Assembly: GCF_012489685.1 (NCBI RefSeq)
Contig: NC_080043.1
Location: 48,871,127-48,935,126 of the forward strand
Length of the DNA: 64,000 nt
From: Lotus japonicus
Taxonomy: Eukaryota; Streptophyta; Magnoliopsida; Fabales; Fabaceae
Direction: 5' to 3'
In this document: positions 54,588 through 64,000 of the stretch, in pieces
How the letters are laid out: each line of letters begins with the position of its first letter
Numbering within the stretch: the stretch's first letter is position 1
Position numbers and translations under genes: made by a program
The notes under the pieces: model-generated
Seen by the model: only the letters and a program-made list of their open reading frames with translations
Told to the model about the DNA's origin: nothing
Databases searched by the model: none

Positions 54588-54910
54588 GATGGTGGATGGA
54601 ACCATCGGCTAAGAAAGGATGGCGGATGGAGCCAGTGAACGGAGTGCGTCGATTGAGATGGTGGATGGAACCATCAAGGTCGATGAGATGGTGGATGGAA
54701 CCATCGGTGAAGCAGGAATGGTGGATGGAACCATTGGTCAGACCGAGATGGTGGATTGAACCATCAGGATAGACGGGATTGGTGGATGGAACCAACGATC
54801 GTATATGGTGGATGGAACCATAGATCGGACAAACCAGATGGTGGATGGAACCGTCGAATGGACTAGGTGGTGGATGGAACTACTGAATGAGTGAATTGGT
54901 GGATGGAACC
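54588..54910 (+). repeat. Tandem GATGGTGGATGGAACCATC repeats
   Basis: About eleven imperfect units of roughly 28-36 bases, each built on GATGGTGGATGGAACCATC followed by a variable spacer. GATGG and CCATC at the ends of the core are complementary, so each unit can form a small hairpin. The minus-strand frame with repeated DGSIHHL is a by-product. Confidence 0.85.
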
Positions 54911-55461
54911 TTTGAGCTCATTGTCCGAAAAGATTATTTTCCCGTGTCTGAGCTGTTGATGTTGCATCTGGATCACCTGGACGGGACGCCGGCCAGCGTG
55001 TAGCAGCATGAGTATAACACCTGTTTGACTATAACTTTTGTTGTTTTATGTGACTGCAGTGAGGCAGTTCGGGTCGTGTTCTAATGGAAGAGTTCCGTGA
55101 GGTTCTACGACGGGTGTCTAGGTTATAGACAGTGAAATGAGAGTGACTTGAACATCCTTACCAAATATTTTTCCTGATTGCCATCTTTTGGATATTGAGC
55201 CTGATCAACTTGATATTGGAAAATGGTGATCGGAATGATAGTTGGTGTTGGACTATGAAAGGAACGTTAAGGAGAGACGAATTCCCTTTGTGAGAATGAT
55301 GTGGAACTAGACCATTAGAGATGTCACGTGAAGACCAGAAAGATTAGACTAAGGACAATAACCTATGCGTCGAGACGACTGGGAAATTTGTAGGGAATAT
55401 CAGAGTGCGCAATGGAAGCGTGGTATGTCTTCCTATAGTAGTTTCGAGGACGAAACTATTT
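54911..55461. other. Noncoding interior, downstream part
   Basis: No ORF. Holds the second copy of the internal block (about 55165-55260) and, near 55444, the CGAGGACGAAAC motif that lies before the PPT in Tekay elements. Confidence 0.5.
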
Positions 55462-55477
55462 TTAAGGAGGGTGGTAT
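55462..55477 (+). promoter_or_regulatory. Polypurine tract of the non-autonomous element
   Basis: AAGGAGGGTGGTAT directly before the 3' LTR start TGTAAGACTCTAG at 55478. Confidence 0.8.
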
Positions 55478-57956
55478 TGTAAGACTCTAGACTTACCTAT
55501 GTAATGCTTAAGTGATAGATTGAATTAAATGAGACTTTTGGCTAAGTTTGAGTCTTGACAGATTACTCCTGTCAACTTGTGTAAATTTTTAGAGGGTCTT
55601 AACGACCTCATTTGGGACACCTTCCTTCATGAGAGTTGTAGCCCTTTAAGTTTAGAAAATTCTCGAAGTGGAATCAGGTCATGCCGACCTCTGTAGCTCG
55701 AGATATTCGAATTTTACTGAGCAAGGGTCGGGCTGTAATGTGCCAGCGGATTAAGTGTTGTATTTTCTTTTTAATTCCGAGTTTAATTGGGTTTTAATTA
55801 TAAAGAGTGGGGCCAATCTGTAATTTGGACCTGGTTAAGTGGTGATTACTAATGGGTCAAGGGTGGTTGCAGGCTTAAGTGAAAAGAAGGAAAAGAAAAT
55901 GAAACCCTAGCCCACATGTGTGTGAGGCCACGGGTTGCATGGGAAATAAGGGGGGAAAACCCTTATTTTCCCCTCATTCTGAACAAGAACAGAAACCATA
56001 CAGCTCCACGTGAAAATCAGAGAGAGAGCAAGAGAGAGACGCCGCCGATCAAGCCGCCACCACCGCCAGTGACACACGCGCGAGAGGGAGAACCTTGCGA
56101 GAGAGAGAGAGAGCTGCGAGGGAGAGTGAGGGGACGTGGACAGCAGCGTTCTTGGACCTCTTCTTCACCAAAACCTTTTCCTTTTCACCAAGTTAGCCAA
56201 GGTAAGGGCTGGTCCTAGGAGTTGGGTAGCATGTCTAGGCCATATTGCCATGCTTTGACATGATTTTATGTATGAACTTGATTGATGTGCTTGAGGTTTT
56301 GAATATGCGACGTGTGCTGGACTTTTTCCATGTCATATTGGGTTACACTGTGAACATGTTACTATATTTGATGCTGGTAGATGACTTAGAACCCTTAGAA
56401 TAGAATGACTAAAACGAAATTGATGGCAAATGCATTCTCTGTCAGGTAAACTTCAGGTATTATTTTCACTTGTTTCTGGTCGCCAAATAAAGAAATGATT
56501 AACATAAAAATTGTAGATCTTCGAAATATCTTTCCAGGCATATAAAGATCAAAAATTTTGGTCTAGTATTGTGTGTTGTAGGTCGTTTGGGGTAGCTGTC
56601 ATACCTGCTGTTTTCCCTGTGTCGGACAGAAACTTTAAGGAGTAAAATCACCTAAATCTGGGGCTCAAATGAAAATGATTTTAACTAGAGAGTTGTAGAT
56701 CTTTAAATTAGTTTTCCAGAAAGATATTATACATGATTGTTTGTTGGAGGACGCATTCTGTAGACCAGTTTCAATGAACGTTGTTTTTGCTGACCAAAAA
56801 GCTAAGTTGCGAAAATGTGTTGTTTTCCATGCATAAGCCTTATGTTACCTTATTTGATAATTTATGCCATGATGTGTCATGCGTAAGTGTAAGTTTATGC
56901 TATGCCTTACGTGAATTGTGATATTATTGGAAATTGTTCAAATGGTCGCTCATCTAGCTGTAATTCCCGATGTGTCTGTGATCGTTTAATTGTTGTATTT
57001 ATGCGATGTTGATGTAAGACTCTAGGTTGACTTTAGAGACTTAAACAAAGAGAAACGTGTAATTAACTCGCTTGCAAGTAAATGTGAATAATATGGGCAT
57101 AGGTCTAGTGTAGACTATAGTCCATGAGAACGATGGGCTTGCACGCGAGGGAGAATTGTGGATTGACTGTTGGTCTCCACGTGAAAAGGTTGACTGCGGT
57201 CACCTAGAGATTTTGTGGATCATTGCGGCTCCACGTGTTTGGTTGACTGCGGTCACCATGAGATTTTTGTGAAGTATTGCAGCTTCACGTGATTGTACAT
57301 CTGCGGATGTAAGTGATTGGCCAAGGCAGGATTGGAGGGTTGTGTGATGTGAGATTCCGTTAGTAACTGACTCTTTCCCATAAAAGACATATAATGTACT
57401 TATACTATGTTGTTGTTGATTTTGTCATTATCATTCTTTTGTTGGACCTGACCCTGCTTGTTTGCTATGTGTTTATTTGGGGGGGGGGGGTAGATGGTCG
57501 TGAAGATAATTGCGACGACTCATTCTTGGGAGTTGATGCTACGTGACGAGCCACTACCGGATGACGACTACACTTCTGATGAAGAGGAAGAAGATAAAGA
57601 GGAAGGGGCCAAGGATATGGTTGGGTTGTGAGACATCCATTTTTCTTTTGGGTTGAGAGTACCGAGTTTTGGAAGTATTGAACCGTTACTTTATTATAGT
57701 TGAGATAGTTTAACTTGATGTAATTTACTTTGAAGTTTTCTTTCGAATATTTATTTCATACTCTTTTCAATGATTAATAAAGTTTGAGGTTTACGTTGAT
57801 GATTATTTCCGCAAGTTTGAAATGGTTAAGTTTCGAGAATTTTGTAAAATTGAACTTTTATCATTAATTCAAGATTAATAAGTGAATCGACGAAAACTCT
57901 TTATGAAAATTGGTTAATTAGTTACTGTGTAACACTCGAGAAATCGGGGCGTTACA
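55478..57956 (+). mobile_element. 3' LTR of the non-autonomous element
   Basis: A 2479-bp LTR ending AAATCGGGGCGTTACA. It is nearly identical to the 5' LTR; the clearest difference is a deletion of about 25 bases near 56445 (after GCATTCTCTGTCAG). It also starts TGTAAGACTC against TGTAACACCC in the 5' LTR. Confidence 0.95.
57494..57631 (+). CDS. 45-codon acidic LTR ORF (3' LTR copy)
   Basis: Same frame as 52243-52380, with Ile in place of Met at position 6. It also starts directly after a G run and TAG. Confidence 0.4.
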   Translation: MVVKIIATTHSWELMLRDEPLPDDDYTSDEEEEDKEEGAKDMVGL

Positions 57957-57961
57957 TACAG
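57957..57961 (+). repeat. Right target site duplication TACAG
   Basis: Second copy after the end of the element. Confidence 0.95.
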
Positions 57962-58598
57962 GCTCACCCTTAGAAATATAGTACATGATTACCTTTTGAG
58001 TTGCATTAAGGTAATCAGTTCCTCCCGTTCTGGGGTGAATGCAGTTGATGAAAATCTTCTGCCAGATCTTCATTGTTGGCTTCAATTCCTTTATGCTATA
58101 CTTTGTCTTCTCCAAAGACCAGTTTTCAAAAATGGCCTTATTTACTAATTTCCTCATGCCAGGAACATTAGCATCCACATTTTTTATTCTCTTGCCCTGT
58201 TGGAACTCCATTCCCAGCAATTTTGCAATGGATTCCTCAGAAATAACAATCTTCCTATCCAATACATGAGAAATGACAAAGTAGTTGTTGCAGACGGCAT
58301 TCTTCCAGAATTCTACTACTAACTTGTAATAGATAGGACCACAGAGCCTATTGAAATAGCCAGACCAACCTTGCAAATCGACTTGATCCCTGATATCAAA
58401 CCCATGCTCAGCCAGGTTGTCGAAGTCCACTCTTGCTTCATTGCACACAACCAGTTCTTCAATCTTCTTGACACAGGTGACCACATTGGCCGCATTCAGA
58501 ATTTGCTGAGCTTCTTCAAATCTTTGCTTTTCTTGATCTTCGGCAGTTAGTTTGGAAGAAGCAGTATCATTTGCTTTTGATTTCCTTGATTTGCCCAT
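57962..58598 (-). pseudogene. Copia element D env-like ORF, N-terminal part
   Basis: The ATG at 58598 opens MGKSRKSKANDTASSKLTAE. The 'putative plant transposon protein' domain follows (VDFDNLAEHGFDIRDQVDLQ, GYFNRLCGPIYYKLVVEFWK, KIVISEESIAKLLGMEF, ELKPTMKIWQKIFINCIHPR) up to ISKGEPV at the insertion site. It is colinear with 22330-22860 in element A. This part has no stop; the ORF is interrupted only by the nested element and by two stops in the first codons after it. Confidence 0.82.
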
Positions 58599-59032
58599 GA
58601 TTCTCAGGAATGCGAGGTTTGGGGTTTAGAGAGAAAGGAAATATTGGAGGGAGAAGAGTAAATGAAATTCAATGCACACAAGCGTTTTGAAAACCGTTTG
58701 TGTAAGTGTGTAGATTAGATCGTGTGTGAAATCGTGCGTATAGTGGGTTTAATAGTAACCGTTGAGATTTTAAGAGGCATAAAGTAAAAAGCAAAATCAA
58801 CGATTTGTAAAATAATTAGTTTGAAAATAGCATAGTGGAGGAGAGTAGGTATCATCATTATAGCAGATACACCACGCGACACAAGGAACTATGTCACAAA
58901 AGAAGTGACACGTGTATTGTTGTTTACCACAGAAGTTTAGCCAGTGGGTTAAGTGCATCTGATCGAGTACCTTCTGAATAGGTAACATCTGATGACTTCA
59001 GAGGCACCATGATCAGAGGTTCTGAAGGAACC
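58599..59032 (-). promoter_or_regulatory. Pol/env-like intergenic region of element D
   Basis: On the minus strand: an inverted repeat (arms at 58795-58805 and 58757-58769, AATCGTTGATT and AATCTCAACGGTT), then CCCACTATACGCACG (58735-58749), then a CT-rich leader to the ATG at 58598. The order and spacing match 21965-22155 in element A. Confidence 0.5.
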
Positions 59033-60683
59033 TTACTCTGGACAAAAGTCCATGTTCAGATTTTCAAGAATAAATAAAAATCGATCTTCTGCTAAGGGCT
59101 TAGTGAAGATATCTGCCCATTGATGGTCAGTATCAACATACTCTAATGATAGAGTGCCCTTCTGAACATGATCTCGAATATAATGATATTTTACCTCTAT
59201 GTGCTTTGCTCTTGAATGTAGAATGGGATTTTTGCTGAGGGAGATAGCAGCTATGTTGTCACAGTAGATAGGAATCTTCTTCAGACACAAACCATAGTCC
59301 TCCAGATGATTCTTCATCCATATGGTTTGTGTACAGCAAGTGGCAGCTGAGACATATTCTGCCTCTGCAGTTGATAAAGCAATTGTGTTCTGTCTCTTGC
59401 TTGACCGGGTGACAAGATTTGCTCCAAGGAAATGGCAGCTTCCTGAGGTGCTTTTCCTTTCCGCTCTGTCTCCAGCAAAGTCAGCATCACAAAAACCTGA
59501 AAGTGTATACTCTGATGTTTTTCTATACATCAAGCCAAGGTTAGTGGTTCCTTTCAGATATTTGAGGATCCTCTTAACAGGTGTTAAGTGAGTCTCTCTA
59601 GGATCTGATTGAAAGCTAGCACAGAGATGCATACTAAACAATATATCAGGTCTGGAAGCTGTTAAATAAAGAAGAGAGCCTATCATTCCACGATAGAGCT
59701 TCTTAACCTTAGAGGAAACTTCCTCTTTCTCAAGAATGCATGTTGCATTTGATGAAGAATTAGAGATGTTGCAGTCACTCATGTTGAATTTCTTCAGAAG
59801 TTCCAAGGTATACTTCTTCTGATGGATATAAGTGACTCCTGGTCGTTGATCAATTTGAATTCCCAGGAAGTATTTGAGTTCTCCCATCATGCTCATTTCG
59901 AATTCAGCCTGCATCATCTTAGAGAATTCCTTGCACAGAGATGGATTAGCAGAACTAAATATAATGTCATCAACATAAATCTGAACTATAAGAATATCAT
60001 TCTTATAGGTTCTGCAGAAAAGAGTGTTGTCACCTTTACCCCTTACAAACTCATTTTTAAGAAGAAAGGAGCTGAGCCGTTCATACCCCATAGAGCGACT
60101 TCTTAAGCTTGTAGACATGCTCTGGATGCTTAATATCTTCAAAGCCAGGAGGTTGCTTGACATACACTTCCTCTGAAATGTATCCATTTAGGAAGGCACT
60201 CTTGACATCCATCTGATGAAGAATTATGTTATGATTCACAGAGAATGAGATCAGTAGCCTTATAGCTTCAAGCCTTGCCACAGGAGCAAAAGTCTTAGTA
60301 CAATCAATTCCCTCTTGTTGACTGTAGCCTTGAGCTATCAGTCTTGCCTTGTTTCTCGTGACTTCTCCTTTTTCATTCAGCTTGTTTCTGAATACCCACT
60401 TGGTTCCTATGACATGGAAACCTTTGGGTTTAGGCATTAAGGACCATACATCGTTCTTGGTGAACTGATCTAGCTCTTCTTGCATTGCCAGAATCCAGCC
60501 TTTATCTTCAAGAGCTTCATCGACTGATTTGGGCTCAATGAGAGATACAAGTCCCTTCAGACTCAGAAGAGTCTCTTATGAAGGTTTGAGCATGGACCTG
60601 GTTCTGACGGGAGCATCTTTGTTGCCAATAATCAGTTCTTCTGGATGAGAGGCAGCTATTCTCTTCTTCTTCTGAAGTGGATC
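59033..60683 (-). pseudogene. Copia element D pol (RT and RNase H)
   Basis: Minus strand. From 60683: DPLQKKKRIAASHPEELIIG, a stop at PS*ETLLSLKG (about 60577), WILAMQEELDQFTKNDVW, TKWVFRNK and QMDVKSAFLNG. A deletion and frameshift near 60085 remove the LKQAPRAW part of the RT. Then YVDDIIFS (about 59960), RNase H motifs (CDADFAGD, STAEAEY, PIYCDNIAAI) and the end NMDFCPE at 59033. Integrase and everything before it are cut off by the gypsy LTR at 60684. Confidence 0.9.
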
Positions 60684-63600
60684 TGTAACACCCCGATTTC
60701 GGTGGCGTCACTTTAGTAACCAAAGAAATAACTTAAGCGGAAAAACGTGAATTATTTTTTTTTCGATAATGTAAGTAAAGACAGAAAGAGATGAAACTCT
60801 AAAACGAAGATAACAGAACTAATATACAATATGATTACAGCCCCCACTGTAAGTTGTAAACCACGTCACGAGTAAACCTCCAGTGACGGAAAGTAAAAGA
60901 GAGTAACGCCCGTAGGCAAAAGTACAAACCAAGGTAAAAATATTGTGTCCGCAACACTAAACCTCAAAATCTGAGAACAAGTTGGCCCAGCGGCCTAAGA
61001 GAAGACCCCCTAGATCCAACCAGCTCTCTGTGATCTCCATAGGAAACCACACAAAAAGCTACCGGTAGGAAACTACCCTGTCCCCAAAACTGAAGCATGA
61101 CGGTCAGAGCATCGACACTACTCCTACACTAACCCCATCTCGAGTAAGTCGCTCGGTGGCCAGCGGGGTCGACCACCCCTGAACCGTAGTCCTCCTGATC
61201 AAGCTTCTTCAACCTAGTTTCCCCCTGAAGGGTGAACCATCGTGAACCGGTCCGCCATACTCAACTGACAATGGCGTAGTCCGCCCAAACACACACAGAA
61301 GACGCGAGGGTCAACTCCAAAGAATTATATAAATAATAAAACCAGATATATAGGGTAATAATTATTTAGCCTCTCAGGCTTATACGTTTAGGGATAAAAT
61401 CCTAGGGTTGCATATATCACAATGAATATGAAGATCATAATAACAATTAGCATGCCTCAAGTAGGATAAACAGGTACCAATCACACTCAGCAACTAAGTC
61501 AGCATGTATGTTGCATGAAATGCAATGCTGGGTAACAAAATGCATTCCGGAAGAAGGATGGACACCATCGAGTCAGCCCTAACACCGGCCAAAGTGGGAC
61601 CATTCCGCTCGGGCGTCTCTTACACCACACAAAAGTAGTCAGATCAGCAGTGAACCCGTAGGTCTGCCATTCCGTCTGCTACTGAGGACCACCGTAGTGT
61701 CCTAAATATGGAAATCCGGGTCTTATGACCATTTTGGAATCCACCGAGGTCCGGTAATCCGCCGTGTATTAACCTCAAAATGAGTGCATGAATGCAAGTG
61801 ATTAGCCAAACAACGTCTCCGACCTCACTCGACACGTCGTCACGTGTTCTAGCTAACTTATTGTCTCTAAAAAGCCTACCCTAAGGCAAACGTCGATTCT
61901 GCGACAAAATGAATTAATCAAAAGAAGAAGATACTTTGGAACTCATGGTTCCCGGCTAAACTTTAGATAGCCAAACAATAAACTGCTCCTCGAGCGAAAG
62001 GTACCGAAGTACTTGGAAACTTATAGTTTCCGGCTAAACTTTAGATAGCCAAACAATAACCTGCTCAACGAGCGAAGGAGTACGAATGTACTTGAAACTC
62101 ATAGATTTCCTCAAAACTTGGACTCGACGACACTTCTCATATTTCCAAACTAATACTCAGGCTCTATGCTCTTATCTAAGGATGCTATTATTGTTCAAAG
62201 GATTTAGAAATTGATTAATGTCTTATGAATTTCCGTGATAAAATAGATTTCATTTAATCTTATAATACTTCCTAAGAGTTTTCAGAGATCCCATAATCTC
62301 AAATAATTCCCTGAGAAGGTCTCGATCCATTAAAACATAACAAGGTCCGAACTCCGTTCGTCCTTCTAAACTTTCTCAAAATCTCATAAAAATTCGGCAT
62401 GACTTGCCCGCAATCCTCACTCCTCAGAATCTCAGGTGCACGTGGAATAGCATAAATAAAGCAGCTCAGTCAAAAGCATAACAGCATATTCCAACACATC
62501 CTAAGTTAACCATGTAGCACATAGCATGTGAATCATTTAGCACACAATATCATGGCATCAAATACTCAGCAAGGTCGGCCGAAGCCTCAGAGAACAATTC
62601 AGACATTTAGCAATTAAGTGCATAACACATAAATCAAGTCGAACTTGTCGACACCTAAAGCATTATCTAGTAATTCAGAGAGTAGCCCTCACCTGTAACT
62701 CCTCCAGCGTTTTCCTCACAACCTCCTTCACGTTCCTCGCCTTGATCTCCAGGAAACTCCTCAAAAGAACCTTAAGCCAAAATCACAGAAATCAACACAT
62801 TGAGTCAGAAACTCAGCAAGCAATAAGTCCTAGGGTTACACGTTACATTACAAACTCTGTGGTACGACAATCTAACGCGTTAAGACAAGTTTTCGAAAAA
62901 GTCGGATTTCCTTCCCCCTTGGTATAGCTCTCGGCCACTTTCCTTAATTGGGAGGGTCGATTTTTCTTCGATCAAACTTGGTTCCTAGGTTAACATAAGC
63001 CGTAACTAAGACGGTTCTAGGCTCGGAAAAATTTTCGGATCGAAAACTGATATAGGGGTAGTTTGGTCATTATTTTTAGCTCAGAATTTCAAAATTGGAT
63101 TTTTGAAAAACAGATTGGATGGAGACGTCCACAACGACGTTTATGACGACAAATCCTACTAGCACTAAGCCAAGTCGATAGATTAGAGCTTAAAGGTTGC
63201 GACTTTACCGAAAAATGGGTATTTAAGGTAGAAATTGATCCCGGCGGCATTTCGTCGACATTCGACAAAATCTAATCCGCAGAACACGCTCAGGAGCATG
63301 CAGGGAAGAAGTTTAGACGCTGAAATCAGCTTATTTGGACAGTTTTACAAAATGCTCCAAACTTTGAGCTCAGAAAAACATAGAAAAAGTCGACAGATCT
63401 GACGATCAGAAGCGAGATATAGTTTACCTACCTCAAGGTCTTCGATTAGCAACGATCGGTGAAGAAAACGGGCAAAGATTCGCGAAAATCCGGATCCTCT
63501 CTTTCTCTCTAGCTGCTCACGGTTTTGGGGGAGGGAAAATGGGTATTTTTTTGCAAAAATCTAATTTTCAAGCTATTTATAGGTTTTGGAAAAAACGGAA

Positions 63601-64000
63601 AAATGATTTTTTTGCGATTCCGATTTTTCCTGCGCGTTCCTCTGCGCATTCTAAGATAGGTTCTGGCGACAGAATTCCAGAACTCAAAACAGGATTCTTG
63701 GAATTAAACCAAAAGATCCAAAATCGGCATAAGTCGGTGTAAGTCGGATTATCCCGAAAAACTACTTTTTGCAGTGATCGTCGGATGAGAAAACTTCCTT
63801 CTGAAGAAAGATTAGGAATGATGAGAGAAATAGGAGAACGCGGGTGGAATCTTCTTTTGCAGCTCCGAATAGAAAAAGTCTTCATCGTCTGTCGATCTTA
63901 GGTTTTCTCGAACTATCAGGGATTCCGTTTCGGCAAACTTCCGAGAATTGGAATTTGACGTTCGTACTTTCCAGGATTTCGCATCGAAATGATTGTTTAA
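60684..64000 (-). mobile_element. Tekay-type LTR (minus strand), incomplete at the window edge
   Basis: TGTAACACCCCGATTTCGGT is the 3' end of a minus-strand LTR of the same family as 1-668. It runs to the window edge, where it matches positions about 330 bases from the start of the LTR at 30762. The flank is copia pol (possible target GGATC, 60679-60683). On its own strand it carries a TATA box (about 63567-63576), a donor-like CTTGAG|GTAGGT at 63432/63431 and an acceptor-like ATTGTCAG at 61265-61272. After the acceptor comes a decayed start of the LTR ORF (LSMADRFTMVHPSGGN, then stop). Confidence 0.9.

Larger units (their letters stand above)
50211..57956 (+). mobile_element. Complete non-autonomous Tekay-derived element
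   Basis: A 7746-bp element with two LTRs of about 2.5 kb, a PBS, a PPT and perfect TACAG target duplications, inserted into the env-like ORF of copia D. The 2.77-kb interior (52706-55477) has no gag, protease or RT, only a degenerate integrase zinc-finger stretch and tandem repeats. The LTRs look nearly identical by eye, so it is one of the youngest insertions here and must have been mobilised by proteins from elsewhere. Confidence 0.95.

Noticed and set aside
54580..54795. Minus-strand ORF with repeated DGSIHHL
   Set aside because: Product of the tandem GATGGTGGATGGAACC repeats.
54580..54910. CRISPR-like array
   Set aside because: Units are imperfect, spacers are short and related to each other, and the context is a plant retroelement.

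Overview
This is plant nuclear DNA, almost certainly from repeat-rich, probably pericentromeric, heterochromatin. The gag, pol and 'plant transposon' domains look legume-like, but that host call is an inference. I see no ordinary host gene, rRNA, tRNA or CRISPR array. Nearly every segment belongs to an LTR retrotransposon of one of two kinds: Ty3/gypsy chromoviruses of the Tekay/Del type, with very long LTRs (2.5-4.3 kb) of the form TGTAA..ACCC to GGGGTGTTACA; and Sirevirus-like Ty1/copia elements with 1.2-kb LTRs starting TGTAAGATCAAG, a gag-pol, and a large extra ORF carrying the 'putative plant transposon protein' (env-like) domain.

Layout. 1-668: 3' part of a Tekay-type LTR (+). 669-2090: deleted minus-strand copia (RT fragment plus 5' LTR). 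2091-5325: truncated minus-strand Tekay element. 5326-6331: copia LTR fragment. 6332-15997: Tekay element A (+), with truncated 5' LTR, PBS, broken gag-pol, PPT and complete 3' LTR. 15998-35749: copia element A (+), with partial 5' LTR, PBS, gag, pol, env-like ORF, an antisense mini-gene, PPT and 3' LTR. It is interrupted by two solo Tekay-type LTRs, each with a perfect 5-bp target duplication (24106-27901, AAGGA; 30762-35087, AAGTC). 35750-41404: remnants of other copia families (gag, env-like ORF, two diverged LTRs). 41440-42850: minus-strand coiled-coil ORF remnant. 42930-43755: LTR fragment. 43756-45163: unclassified promoter-like DNA. 45164-60683: minus-strand copia element D (3' LTR, PPT, sense accessory ORF, env-like ORF, pol), interrupted by a 7.7-kb non-autonomous Tekay-derived element (50211-57956, TSD TACAG). 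60684-64000: Tekay-type LTR (-), running off the window.

How the parts work together. Gag, protease, integrase, RT and RNase H would have supported replication, but every gag-pol here is broken by stops, frameshifts or deletions. The best-preserved parts are cis-structures (PBS, PPT, LTR ends, TSDs) and some accessory ORFs. Two patterns deserve attention. First, the long Tekay-type LTRs share a gene-like layout: TATA box, short leader exon, GT donor, a 1.3-2.6 kb intron-like stretch, and an AG acceptor, which in three of the LTR copies (element A and the 50-kb element) sits directly at the ATG of an acidic-tailed ORF lying wholly inside the LTR. Second, the two large copia elements carry different small coiled-coil ORFs at the same place between the env-like ORF and the 3' LTR, antisense in one and sense in the other, each with its own TATA-like box.
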